From Bradyrhizobium sp. sGM-13 (GTDB lineage: Bacteria; Pseudomonadota; Alphaproteobacteria; Rhizobiales; Xanthobacteraceae): a stretch of 64,000 bases of DNA. Below the pieces are notes generated by a model. It made no database searches, was not told the DNA's origin, and saw nothing but the letters and a program-made list of their open reading frames with translations. Of this stretch, positions 51,231-59,656 are shown piece by piece. The stretch is taken from assembly GCF_018398875.1 (NCBI RefSeq), contig NZ_JAGWDK010000019.1, positions 62,001 to 126,000 on the forward strand, read 5' to 3'. The position numbers and the translations under genes are program-made. Numbering within the stretch: position 1 is the stretch's first letter; each line of letters opens with the position of its first letter.

Positions 51231-52070
51231 TTACGGCCGCTCCAAGAAACCTTGCTGCGCCGACGCTTCCCGCAGTGATGCATATGCTTCAAGCTGTGGC
51301 GCGACCCACTGGCGCAACCCTTCCGCCTCGAGCACGGAACGATGGATCGGGTTGTCGAAGCTCATGGCGAAGAGCGCCCTGGCAAACTGCTGCTCCAGCG
51401 CCGGGTCGAGATCGGACCGAGCTGTGAACATGCAGTGATTGAAGGGCGGCGAACTCCATATCTCGGTTAGCGCACCTTCCGGCACCAGGCGCTGGGCGCG
51501 TACGGCATCCCAGAAGGGGCTGCCGATGGCGCCGGCATCGGCGCGGCCGTCGAGCACCGCGCGAACGACCTCGGACTCGCTCGTCCCGGTATCACCGTGC
51601 TTGCCGACATCGCTGTTGAAGCGCAGCGTTCCATAGTCTTTCCCCTCAGCCATCGCGTCGCGCCCCAGAAAATACACTGGGAGGATAGCCGCATGGCCGC
51701 TGTCACGGCTGCCGAGCGCGAGGGTGCGGTTCTTCAGATCGGCAAGCCTGGCGACGGGTCCACCGGTTACCGCGACGATCTTGGTCATCCAGCCCACATC
51801 GGTGTCGCGCATCGCGATGGGTCGGCAACGCCGATCGCTCCACGCCTCGGACTGGACAAAAGCGAGGTTCGTATTCCATCCGATGTCGATGCGCGGCAGC
51901 GCATCGCCAGGCAGGGCAAGGAGGGCCGCGACTTGGGATTCGTAGCTCTGAAATAGCACCACCTCGACGGGGAGATGCGCTTCCTCGTGAAAGTACCGCC
52001 GCATCCCCTCCCAGATACTGACCACCTTTGGATCATATGCGACCGCACCTAACCAGATCGTCCGGCTCAT
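51231..52070 (-). CDS. PhnD/SsuA-type binding-fold protein without signal peptide
   Basis: A 279-residue protein of the phosphonate-binding-like type II solute-binding fold (TIWLGAVAYDPKVVSIWEGM, RDTDVGWMTKIVAVTGGPVARLADLKNRTLALGSRDSGHAAILPVY shown by LADLKNRTLALGSRDSGH, and ADAGAIGSPFWDAVR). The ATG at 52070 follows GAGG and the protein begins directly with the first beta strand, so no export signal exists. No ABC permease or ATPase is nearby. It may therefore be a cytosolic enzyme or binding protein. It lies 85 bp after the acyl-CoA-dehydrogenase-like gene and is convergent with the radical SAM gene. Confidence 0.82.
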   Translation of the reverse strand: MSRTIWLGAVAYDPKVVSIWEGMRRYFHEEAHLPVEVVLFQSYESQVAALLALPGDALPRIDIGWNTNLAFVQSEAWSDRRCRPIAMRDTDVGWMTKIVAVTGGPVARLADLKNRTLALGSRDSGHAAILPVYFLGRDAMAEGKDYGTLRFNSDVGKHGDTGTSESEVVRAVLDGRADAGAIGSPFWDAVRAQRLVPEGALTEIWSSPPFNHCMFTARSDLDPALEQQFARALFAMSFDNPIHRSVLEAEGLRQWVAPQLEAYASLREASAQQGFLERP

Positions 52071-52155
52071 GATGGCCTCACTGTCGGCTTGAAGTTCAGA
52101 TACGATCAGTTCACTTGCAATTCGCTTGCCGAAGTTTCCGAACGCGTCACCGCAT

Positions 52156-53301
52156 TCAGAACAACGGTATTCCCAAGATGGCCTTGCCGATGAAGTCGCG
52201 CAGAACATCGCCCGTCGGCGCCATGACAGCGCCTGCATGGGCGTCGCGGAACAATCGCTCGATGGCCAGATGCTTGGAGAACGCCGCCCCTCCGCACACC
52301 CGCATGGCGGCCGAGGTGACGGCGATCGCGACTTCGCCTGCCGCCGCCTTGCTCTCGAGCACGCGCAGCATGGTGGTATCCCGGGGACGCTCGAGGTGAT
52401 CGACGAGATCGTCGATGCGTGCCGCAAGCCCGTCTGTGTCGATCTGCATCGTCGCTAGTTGGGCGCGAAGCGTCTGCAGGCTCTCTCCGAGGGTCTGGCC
52501 CAAATGATCGAAGCGCGCGCTATTGAGATGAGACGCTGTGCCCGCGACTGCGGCCCGGCAAAGCCCCAGCGCGACCGCCGAGGTTCCAAGGTTGAACAGC
52601 GGAAGCACGATCTCCAGCATCGCCTTGAAGCCGGCACCGTCATCCGTCAGTTGGAGACCGGGTGCAATTTCGCAATCTTCGAGGGTCATCGGCGCGGAAG
52701 CATTGGCGCGCATCCCGAGACCATCCCACGGGCCGGCGACCGACAGCCCGGGCGTGTCGCTGGCGACGAGATAGAGCGTCGAATCCGTTGCAGTCGTGCC
52801 TTCCGGAGACAGCGCCGAGACCACATAGCTTTGTGCGTGACCCGCACTCGTCACCCACGATTTCTTCGCCGTGAGGTGCACGTTGGCGGCGTTGCGCCTT
52901 GCTCGCGAAACGGGCGCCCAGAAGTGACTGCGCGATCCGGCTTCGCTGAATGCCAGGGTGGTCAGGTGTCTTCCCGCCGAAATGTCCTTTAGCGTCTCCG
53001 CGACCGTGGCCCCCTGACGGGCCGCTGCAATCGTCGCGGTAGCGCACGCGTGCATCAAATAGACCATCGCCGCTGACGCATCGGCTTCCGCAAACGTTGC
53101 GATGACAGCGGCGAGGGTCCGCGGTCCCAAGGCTGCGCCGCCTACCTCCGCGGGCAGCATGAGCCCCAGCAGCCCCGCCGGCCCGAGCGCTGCGATTGCC
53201 TCGGATGAAAATCGCCCTTCCTTGTCGTTTTGCCTGGCCGCCGGCGCGAGGATGCGATCGGCTATATCCTTGGCATTCGAAACTGCAGTCGCGTGATCCA
53301 T
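52156..53301 (-). CDS. Acyl-CoA-dehydrogenase-family flavoprotein
   Basis: A 381-residue protein of the acyl-CoA dehydrogenase superfamily: GLLGLMLPAEVGGAALGPRT, LAFSEAGSRSHFWAP with the FAD contact region, KKSWVTSAGHA, and the C-terminal helical domain with RVLESKAAAGEVA and CGGAAFSKHLAIERLFRDAHAG. The conserved catalytic Glu of beta-oxidation enzymes is not evident, so desulfurisation or hydroxylation (DszC/SfnB-like) or another flavin chemistry is possible. ATG 53301 is chosen over an upstream GTG. It is divergent from the glycosyltransferase operon with 382 bp between. Confidence 0.85.
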   Translation of the reverse strand: MDHATAVSNAKDIADRILAPAARQNDKEGRFSSEAIAALGPAGLLGLMLPAEVGGAALGPRTLAAVIATFAEADASAAMVYLMHACATATIAAARQGATVAETLKDISAGRHLTTLAFSEAGSRSHFWAPVSRARRNAANVHLTAKKSWVTSAGHAQSYVVSALSPEGTTATDSTLYLVASDTPGLSVAGPWDGLGMRANASAPMTLEDCEIAPGLQLTDDGAGFKAMLEIVLPLFNLGTSAVALGLCRAAVAGTASHLNSARFDHLGQTLGESLQTLRAQLATMQIDTDGLAARIDDLVDHLERPRDTTMLRVLESKAAAGEVAIAVTSAAMRVCGGAAFSKHLAIERLFRDAHAGAVMAPTGDVLRDFIGKAILGIPLF

Positions 53302-53683
53302 GACGACCCCCGATATCCAGGCGCTGACCACCGGGTTCGAGAACGTCGAACCCGCTCTCGGCTACCGATGCTATGCGAGCCGCACCAAGGGATCAACACG
53401 ATCAGCTCTGGACATGGCAAACTGTTGCCATGCCAGCAGCAGGTGCGGGGCAAAATAACTACGTTCCTCGAAGCCGTTTTGTTACGTCACTCGGAATTTT
53501 TTTTTACATCGACGACGCGCCTCCTCGAACCGCACCCAGCGGGCGGCGCTTGCCCGCTTTCGAGTGGAACGCTACCAATGACCAGCAAGGGCGTAACGAG
53601 GTCTGTCTCGTGATGGCAAGCTTTCATGACCACGCGCTGCAACTGATCGCAATCGTCGATCCCCTGCGATCCCGGCCGCTGCC
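53302..53683. other. Intergenic region with no recognised gene
   Basis: 382 bp between the divergent flavoprotein and glycosyltransferase genes. A 104-codon plus-strand frame runs through the second half and overlaps the glycosyltransferase start, but shows no domain and no ribosome site. A run of nine T residues at about 53489-53497 is AT-rich and could belong to a promoter or terminator; I see no matching hairpin. Confidence 0.5.
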
Positions 53684-54388
53684 GTGAGCTGCGCAGCGAT
53701 CGGAATCATTGGCAAGGCGCCGCAGCCCGGCCGCTCAAAGACGCGCCTTGCGACGGCCGTTGGTGCCACCACCGCTTCCGAGCTATCTGCCTGCTTTCTG
53801 CGCGACGTCGCTGCAGCCATTGAGGCGGTACCCGAGGCGCTCGGCAGGCGCGGCTATGGCGTCTATGCGCCGGCAGGAGCCGAAGACATCATGCGGCAGC
53901 TACTTCCGGCAGGATTCGGACTGTTGTTGCAGGTCGGCGACGATCTCGGACACGTGCTGATCGGTGCGGCGCGTGCGCTCCTGGATGCCGGACATGACTG
54001 CGTCCTGCTCGTCAATGGCGACAGCCCGACCTTGCCGCCTGGTTTCCTTGTGGGAGCAATCGAAGCCCTGCGCGAGCCCGGTGATCGGATGGTGCTTGGG
54101 CCTGCGAGCGACGGCGGCTACTATCTCATTGGCCTTAAGCAGACGCATCAGCATCTGTTCACGCGCATCGCGTGGGGAACGGAAACCGTTGCTCGCAGCA
54201 CATGTGACCGAGCCGCCGAGATTGGCCTTGCCACGACGCTGCTTCCGGAATGGTACGATGTCGACGACATCGAGAGCTTGGGTTGGCTGCAGGAGGAACT
54301 CGTCGGCGCTTCTACACGCTTTCGTAAAGGCGGATTTGCCGCCGCGAGCCGGGCCTTTCTCAAGGCCGGGCTCCAGATAAGCCCGTGA
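53684..54388 (+). CDS. DUF2064 / TIGR04282-type glycosyltransferase
   Basis: A 234-residue nucleotide-sugar-transferase-like protein with the A-type glycosyltransferase start IGIIGKAPQPGRSKTRLATAVG, a metal-binding DxD-like LLVNGDSPTLP, and GPASDGGYYLIGL. This is the DUF2064 family, often annotated as an arsenosugar-biosynthesis glycosyltransferase because of its neighbours in other genomes. No arsenic methyltransferase or ArsS is present here, so that role is not supported. It starts at GTG 53684 and ends 4 bp before the next gene. Confidence 0.86.
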   Translation: MSCAAIGIIGKAPQPGRSKTRLATAVGATTASELSACFLRDVAAAIEAVPEALGRRGYGVYAPAGAEDIMRQLLPAGFGLLLQVGDDLGHVLIGAARALLDAGHDCVLLVNGDSPTLPPGFLVGAIEALREPGDRMVLGPASDGGYYLIGLKQTHQHLFTRIAWGTETVARSTCDRAAEIGLATTLLPEWYDVDDIESLGWLQEELVGASTRFRKGGFAAASRAFLKAGLQISP

Positions 54389-54392
54389 ACTG

Positions 54393-55757
54393 ATGGCTGG
54401 GAAAATTTCGAACCAATCCGGTCGACTGGCGCGCGCCGCCAAGCATGTTGCTCCGCTTCATCTGTTGGCTGCCATCGGTGTCATCATCGTCGGCATGACG
54501 CTCGTAACTCCCTTTGCCTTCGAAACTCTCGGTGACAATGCCTTCATCGCGCTGACGATTCCAGCGGGTCTCTTGACGATCGCCGCGACGGACCTCGCCG
54601 AGCGCGCTCCGCAGAAGCACGCGCTCTGGCTCGTGTTTGGATGTGCGATCGTTCTGAGAGGCTATGTGCTTCTGTTCGATCCGCTCCTGTCCAGTGACAT
54701 CTATCGCTATATCTGGGACGGTAGGGTTCAGGCCGCCGGCATCAACCCCTACCGCTATTTTCCGGCCGACGAGACGCTGGCATTTCTGCGCGATGGGACG
54801 ATCTTCCCCCATATCAACCGAGCCGATATGGCCGTCACCATCTATCCCCCGGTGGCGCAATTTTTCTTCCTCCTTGTCACGCGGCTGGGCGAAAGCGTGA
54901 CAGTGATGCGTCTCGCGCTGCTGGGGTGCGAGGCCGTGACCGTGACACTGATCATGCTCTTGCTGCGTCGAACCAACCGCCCGGTGACGCGCGTGGTCGG
55001 CTATCTCTGGCATCCGCTTCCTCTGTGGGAGATTGCCAACAACGGCCACGTCGACGCGCTGATGGTTGCGCTGATGATGCTTGGCCTATGGATCGCCTTG
55101 ACCGGCCGAGCGCTCCTGGGCGCGGTTGTGATTGCGTTTTCGATACTGGTGAAACCCTATGTTGCGCCGGTGCTGGCCGGAATCTGGCGGCCATGGGACT
55201 TCAAGATGCCGCTCGTCGTGATCGCGGTCATTGCGCTTTGTTATCTTCCCTATTTGTCGGTCGGGTCGGGCGTTCTCGGATTCCTGACCCAAGGTTATTT
55301 GACGGAACAGGGCATCAGTGCCGGCAACGATCTTTGGCTCTTGTCGCTATGGCGGATTGTGTTTGGCGAGCATCAAGGTGATGTCGTCGCTTACGTCGTA
55401 CTGGCTGCGCTGGTACTTATGTTCAAGGGACAGTCTGTTGCCCGCAGCCTCGATCGCAGCGTGGTCTGCCGTCTTGCCGACATCAACATGCTGTTACTGA
55501 TCGCTCTGCTGTTGTTGTCGCCTAACTATCCCTGGTATTTTCTCGTCATCACCCCGTTCGCCGCCCTGTGTGGCTTGGCGCCAACATGGGTCGTGTCGAT
55601 TGGCGCGCTGTTATTGTCCGAGCAACTCGACTGGGATTTCTACATTCCAAGAATGGTAACCAAGTCGATTCTGTTCGGAAGTCTTTTGCTGGCCTTGGCT
55701 GTTCCCGCCTTTAGGAACCGCATGCAGCGGATGCCAGACGAAGGGTCATCGCGATGA
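54393..55757 (+). CDS. Polytopic membrane glycosyltransferase, GT87/MptB-like
   Basis: A 454-residue integral membrane protein with about 12 helices. The first periplasmic loop has the diagnostic LLSSDIYRYIWDGRVQAAG with NPYRYFPAD, and later NRADMAVTIYPPVAQFFF, GYLWHPLPLWEIANNGHVDALM and LSPNYPWYFLVITPF. These are typical of polyprenyl-phosphate-sugar-dependent transferases of the GT-C fold, with the Asp after SS as probable catalytic base. It should add a sugar to a lipid carrier or glycolipid on the outer face of the inner membrane. Co-translated with its neighbours (ATGA overlap at 55754). Confidence 0.85.
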   Translation: MAGKISNQSGRLARAAKHVAPLHLLAAIGVIIVGMTLVTPFAFETLGDNAFIALTIPAGLLTIAATDLAERAPQKHALWLVFGCAIVLRGYVLLFDPLLSSDIYRYIWDGRVQAAGINPYRYFPADETLAFLRDGTIFPHINRADMAVTIYPPVAQFFFLLVTRLGESVTVMRLALLGCEAVTVTLIMLLLRRTNRPVTRVVGYLWHPLPLWEIANNGHVDALMVALMMLGLWIALTGRALLGAVVIAFSILVKPYVAPVLAGIWRPWDFKMPLVVIAVIALCYLPYLSVGSGVLGFLTQGYLTEQGISAGNDLWLLSLWRIVFGEHQGDVVAYVVLAALVLMFKGQSVARSLDRSVVCRLADINMLLLIALLLLSPNYPWYFLVITPFAALCGLAPTWVVSIGALLLSEQLDWDFYIPRMVTKSILFGSLLLALAVPAFRNRMQRMPDEGSSR

Positions 55758-56839
55758 GCCTCTCCCGCGAAGGAACAAGGACAGATACGCAGGCGCCCTT
55801 CGATCCGCGCCGCTATCATGAGTCGGTCGCGGCCGAGCGTACCGAGATCGCACAGCGTCCTCCGGTCTGCCTTTATCTGGAAGTGACCAACCGCTGCAAT
55901 CTGCTGTGTACCACCTGTCCTCGCACCTATGAGGAGCTTGAGCCGCCGGCCGACATGAGCTGGGACCTCTTTACGTCGATTGTCGATCAGGTACCTGCTC
56001 TGGCGCGCGCGGTTCTGCACGGAGTCGGCGAGCCGATGCTGGTCGCGAACCTGCCCCGGATGGTGAGATACCTGAGGGACCGCGGCGTCTACGTACTATT
56101 CAATACCAATGGAACGGTCCTCAGTGAGCGCAATGGCCGTGCGCTGATCGATGCCGGGCTAGATGAACTGCGTGTGTCGCTCGACGCGTCGAACCGCGAG
56201 AGCTTCAAGGCGATCCGCGGCAGGGATTATTTCGGGCGCATCATCCGCAACGTGCGCGCGTTTCGCGAGCTGCAGGAAAGAGAGGGGCATGCCAGCCCGC
56301 TGGTTTCCATGTGGCTCACGGGCCTGAAGGAAACCGTCGCGGAATTGCCGGCATTTGTGAAAGTTGCAGCCGAGATCGGTGTCAGGGAGGTCTATCTGCA
56401 GCGGCTTGTGTTCTTCACTGAATCGGCCATCGGCAAGGCACGTCCGGATCAGGCCCTGTTCGAACGTCTGACACAGGAGGAAGCGGTCTATCTCAAACAG
56501 GCTGAGGAACTGGCGCGTTCCCTTGGCGTAACCTTCAGTGCGTCGGGCGCAGCGAGCGAGCCGGAGTTGAGTTTGAAGGGCAGCGTCGACGGTTCGCCGT
56601 GGTCGTTGTGCCGGCGGCCGTGGTCGCTGATGTATTTCACGGCCAATGGCCGGGCCTTGCCGTGCTGTATCGCGCCGTTTTCTCAGCATGGCTATGACAA
56701 TTTTACGCTCGGCCGTGCAGGGCAGCAGTCGCTGCAGGACATCTGGAACGGGCCTGCTTATCGAGACTTTCGTGCGGCGCTGCTTTCGGACAAGCCTCCC
56801 AAAGCGTGCGCCAATTGCGGCCTGCGCTGGAGCCTGTGA
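55754..56839 (+). CDS. Radical SAM/SPASM-domain protein
   Basis: A 361-residue radical SAM enzyme with cluster motif EVTNRCNLLCTTCPRTYEE (C-x3-C-x2-C), the GEPML motif (HGVGEPMLVANL) and LRVSLDAS. The C-terminal SPASM-like region has LPCCIAPF and a final CANCGLRW, together with the LxDIWNGPAYRDFRAAL pattern typical of SPASM maturases; it probably holds an auxiliary iron-sulfur cluster. Substrate unknown. It lies between two glycosyltransferase genes with 4-bp overlaps on both sides, so it modifies either the sugar, the lipid or a peptide of the same pathway. Confidence 0.88.
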   Translation: MSLSREGTRTDTQAPFDPRRYHESVAAERTEIAQRPPVCLYLEVTNRCNLLCTTCPRTYEELEPPADMSWDLFTSIVDQVPALARAVLHGVGEPMLVANLPRMVRYLRDRGVYVLFNTNGTVLSERNGRALIDAGLDELRVSLDASNRESFKAIRGRDYFGRIIRNVRAFRELQEREGHASPLVSMWLTGLKETVAELPAFVKVAAEIGVREVYLQRLVFFTESAIGKARPDQALFERLTQEEAVYLKQAEELARSLGVTFSASGAASEPELSLKGSVDGSPWSLCRRPWSLMYFTANGRALPCCIAPFSQHGYDNFTLGRAGQQSLQDIWNGPAYRDFRAALLSDKPPKACANCGLRWSL

Positions 56840-57591
56840 GCGAGGTGGCCCAGGAGATCGGCGTACCAAGCCGCTCGCCGGTCGTCTCGGCGGTTATTCC
56901 GTGCCTCGACGAGGAAACAGCAATTGGCCAGGTCGTCGCCGCGGTGCTGGCGCAGAATGTGAGTGAAGTCATCGTCGTCGACGGGGGCTCACGGGACCGT
57001 ACGACTGAGCGGGCTAAGGCCGCCGGAGCTCGGGTGATCATCGAGCCGCGGCGAGGCTACGGTCGCGCCATCCAGGCAGGCATCGCCGCTGTGCGCAATG
57101 ATGCCGACATTCTCGTCTTCCTCGATGGCGACGGCAGCGATCCCGCCGAATTCATTCCTGAGCTGCTGTCGCCGATCGTCGCGGGGCGGGCTGTCTTCGT
57201 TCTCGGCTCGCGTATCCGTGGGAAACGCGAGCCAGGCAGCCTCGCGCCTCAGCAGGTCGTCGCGGGCCATGTTGGCGGGCTCCTCCTGCGGCTCTTCTAT
57301 GGCGCAAGCTTCACCGACCTGTCGCCGTTTCGTGCCGTCCGCCGGGATGAACTCACACGTCTCGGCATGAAGGAAGAGACATATGGCTGGAACCTGGAAA
57401 TGCTGATGCGGGTCGCGGCAGCCCGTCTTCCGGCGCTGGAAATTGCCGTTGGGCAGCGGCGCCGGATCGGCGGCGTATCGAAGGTCTCCGGCAATCTCAT
57501 CGCGGGCGTCAAGGCGGCGTGGTCCATTTCGACCACCTTTGTTCGTCTCGCGCTCGAACTGCGACACCCGCAACCTCCAGGCCATGGTTGA
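56836..57591 (+). CDS. Family 2 glycosyltransferase (polyprenyl-phosphate type)
   Basis: A 251-residue GT2 enzyme: VSAVIPCLDEETAIGQVV (donor-binding start), EVIVVDGGSRDRTTERAKAAGARVI, the DxD-type LVFLDGDGSDPAEFI, and YGWNLEMLMRVAA. It resembles dolichol-phosphate-mannose-synthase-like enzymes that make the lipid-linked sugar donor. The GTG at 56836 overlaps the preceding stop by 4 bases (GTGA). It would supply the donor used by the GT-C transferase encoded two genes upstream, which is inference from family roles. Confidence 0.9.
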   Translation: MSEVAQEIGVPSRSPVVSAVIPCLDEETAIGQVVAAVLAQNVSEVIVVDGGSRDRTTERAKAAGARVIIEPRRGYGRAIQAGIAAVRNDADILVFLDGDGSDPAEFIPELLSPIVAGRAVFVLGSRIRGKREPGSLAPQQVVAGHVGGLLLRLFYGASFTDLSPFRAVRRDELTRLGMKEETYGWNLEMLMRVAAARLPALEIAVGQRRRIGGVSKVSGNLIAGVKAAWSISTTFVRLALELRHPQPPGHG

Positions 57592-57646
57592 TGCCGTTAG
57601 CTTGAATCGATCTGGGGTACTAGGGCGTGTACTCATAAAGGCGCAG

Positions 57647-57721
57647 ATGTCGGCTTTTGGGGGCTAAGCAGAAATCTTCTGCTCATTCAGAGCATTGCCG
57701 GTTTTGGACCCGAAGCGGACT
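57647..57721 (+). repeat. Dispersed degenerate repeat, copy A
   Basis: A 75-bp sequence beginning ATGTCGGCTTTTGGGGGC and ending TTTTGGACCCGAAGCGGACT. It matches copy B (60611-60684) at both ends in the same orientation, with a diverged middle of nearly equal length. Translated, the start reads MSAFGG, a peptide common among spurious short ORFs in rhizobial genomes. It lies in the gap after the glycosyltransferase operon. Confidence 0.7.
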
Positions 57722-57779
57722 ATAGGTATCGGACTGAAAGGAACGTAATCTGGCAGTTCGCCCTCGCCGGAGATCCAAC

Positions 57780-58532
57780 ATGAAGGCTCGCCTTATCGCC
57801 GTCGCGGCCTGCAGCCTGTTGATGACGCATGTGGTCCAGGCGGTCGAAATCAGAATGCTTGCCGCGGGAGCCGTCAAAGAGGCTGTTCTCGAGCTTGTCC
57901 CGCAATTCGAAAGCACCTCCGGCAACAAGGTGGCGGCAACATGGACTGGCTCCGCAGACATAAGAAGGCGCATTGGTGCGGGTGAGGCTTTCGATCTCGT
58001 TATTGTGGGCGCACCGGACATTGATGCGTTCGTTAAGGTCGGCAAGATGATGCCGGGTAGCCGCGTTGACATCGCCAGTTCCGGTGTCGGCGTGGCGGTT
58101 AAAGCCGGTTCGCCTAGGCCCGACATCAGTTCCAGCGAGGCAGTTAAGAAGGCGCTGCTTTCTGCTAGGGCGGTTGCATATTCGACGGGTCCAAGTGGCG
58201 TCTATGTCCAGCGCCTGTTCGACCGCCTTGGGATAGCCGACCAGATGAAGGACAAGTCGAAACAGACGGCACCCGGCGTGCGCGTTGCCCAATATCTTGC
58301 GAACGGCGAAGCTGAACTTGGTTTCCAGCAGGTGAGCGAGTTGGTCCACGAAGCGGGCATCGATTTTCTAGGTCCGCTGCCGGCAGAAATCCAGAACGTC
58401 ACAGTTTACTCCAGTGGTATCCCCATCGGTTCGAATGCCTCAGAACCCGCCAAGGCACTGCAGGCGTTTCTATCCGCGCCCTCTGCCGCGCCCGTATTCA
58501 GGAAGAATGGTATGGAGCCAAGTCGTCCATGA
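57780..58532 (+). CDS. ModA-like periplasmic substrate-binding protein (orphan)
   Basis: A 250-residue exported protein: signal peptide MKARLIAVAACSLLMTHVVQA, then VEIRMLAAGAVKEAVLELVPQFESTSGNKVAATW, summarised as the ModA-type AAGAVKEAV start, FDLVIVGAPDIDAFVK, AYSTGPSGVYVQRLF and LGFQQVSELVH. The fold is that of molybdate-binding proteins, but members of this group without modBC genes also bind other ligands. No permease or ATPase is near. It lies between the repeat copy A and a 400-bp gap. Confidence 0.85.
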   Translation: MKARLIAVAACSLLMTHVVQAVEIRMLAAGAVKEAVLELVPQFESTSGNKVAATWTGSADIRRRIGAGEAFDLVIVGAPDIDAFVKVGKMMPGSRVDIASSGVGVAVKAGSPRPDISSSEAVKKALLSARAVAYSTGPSGVYVQRLFDRLGIADQMKDKSKQTAPGVRVAQYLANGEAELGFQQVSELVHEAGIDFLGPLPAEIQNVTVYSSGIPIGSNASEPAKALQAFLSAPSAAPVFRKNGMEPSRP

Positions 58533-58935
58533 TGCAGATCGACTAGGGGTAAGCGCGGATCGGGTGGATAGTCCGTTCTTGGCACATCGCGTCATTTCGC
58601 TGCCTGCAGTGTTTGCTCGGTATCGGGCATAGCGGATATGGCCGGACTTGCTGCTGGCTCGATCCGGTCGAGAATGACCCAGAGCAGTCCTCACATGTCT
58701 CAAAGCCGCTGTCCGGATTCGCCGCTTTGTCATCCGGTCGCCGCTTGCTCAGATGGCGAAGCGAGTTTGAACTCCTCAACCGCCAGGTCAAAAGCGCTAC
58801 CCAAGGATCGGCCGCAGGACTATAATCTGTCCAGTCCTCAGTCACCACGGCCATGTGTAACTCTAACATTTGGCACTGGTAACGACGAGGCGTTTACTAG
58901 GTGAACGCCTTATCAATGCACGTGGGGAGGTTACG
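58533..58935. other. Intergenic region with no recognised gene
   Basis: About 400 bp. Both strands have frames of 70-110 codons (for example 58543-58869 on minus) but none shows a domain, ribosome site or conserved neighbour. The DUF1326 gene has its ribosome site GGGGAGG at 58924-58930. Confidence 0.5.
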
Positions 58936-59637
58936 ATGACAACATTCTCCCGTCGCCGTTTGCTCGACATTGCTGGCTCCGTTACTGCTGCGTCCGTCCT
59001 CGGCGCGCTGCGCCCCGTCCGAGTTGCGCAAGCGGCGGAGGAGAAGAGCGCGTGGAATGTCAAAGGCCGCTACATGGAAGCTTGCAATTGCGAGGCAATG
59101 TGCCCCTGCGTCGTGGGAAATGCCCCGACCGCCGGCATGTGTACGGTCCTTTTCGGCTACCATGTTGAATCCGGCCGGAAAGGCGACGTGACGCTCGATG
59201 GATTGAACGTGGTGAGAATGAACTTCTCGCCAAGCCACATGGCGAAAGGCAATTGGCGGGGGGCGTTCTACATCGACGAGCGCGCCAACCCTGCGCAGCG
59301 CGAGGCACTGAGCGCGATCTTCTCCTTCAAGCCGGGCGGTGCGTTTGCGGCGCAGGCCGGGTCGGTCGCTGAAGTGCTCGGCGTCAAGTTCGTGCCGATC
59401 ACGTTCGAGACCCAAGGACGGCAGTGGAAGATGGCAATTGCTGGAATCGGGGCTGCCGACATCACTGCGATCGAGGGCCTGGACGGCAAGGAGATCCGGG
59501 TTGAGAACTTGCGAGGAAGAGCATTTCCAAACGTGATCGCGAAATCCAGGCATACCGCGTACAAAGACTTCGATCTCCAGTGGGAGATCAGCGGCAAGAG
59601 TGGATTCTATGCGCCTTTCGCCTTCAACTCGGCCTGA
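58936..59637 (+). CDS. DUF1326-family protein with Tat signal
   Basis: A 233-residue protein. The start at 58936 follows GGGGAGG; the N-terminus TTFSRRRLLDIAGSVTAASVLGALRP is a twin-arginine signal (core SRRRLLDIAGS). The mature part has the cysteine cluster YMEACNCEAMCPCVVG, then TAGMCTVLFGYHVESGRKGDV, typical of DUF1326. Export in folded form via Tat and the Cys-rich motif CNCxxMCPC suggest metal binding. The companion DUF2182 membrane gene follows 19 bp downstream; the two families often occur together. Function unknown. Confidence 0.87.
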   Translation: MTTFSRRRLLDIAGSVTAASVLGALRPVRVAQAAEEKSAWNVKGRYMEACNCEAMCPCVVGNAPTAGMCTVLFGYHVESGRKGDVTLDGLNVVRMNFSPSHMAKGNWRGAFYIDERANPAQREALSAIFSFKPGGAFAAQAGSVAEVLGVKFVPITFETQGRQWKMAIAGIGAADITAIEGLDGKEIRVENLRGRAFPNVIAKSRHTAYKDFDLQWEISGKSGFYAPFAFNSA

Positions 59638-59656
59638 GGTTCCTCGCCTACACTCA

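Noticed and set aside
53684..57591. Arsenosugar biosynthesis cluster
   Set aside because: The DUF2064 glycosyltransferase is often named for this, but no ArsM-like methyltransferase or ArsS-like radical SAM gene with its motifs is present.
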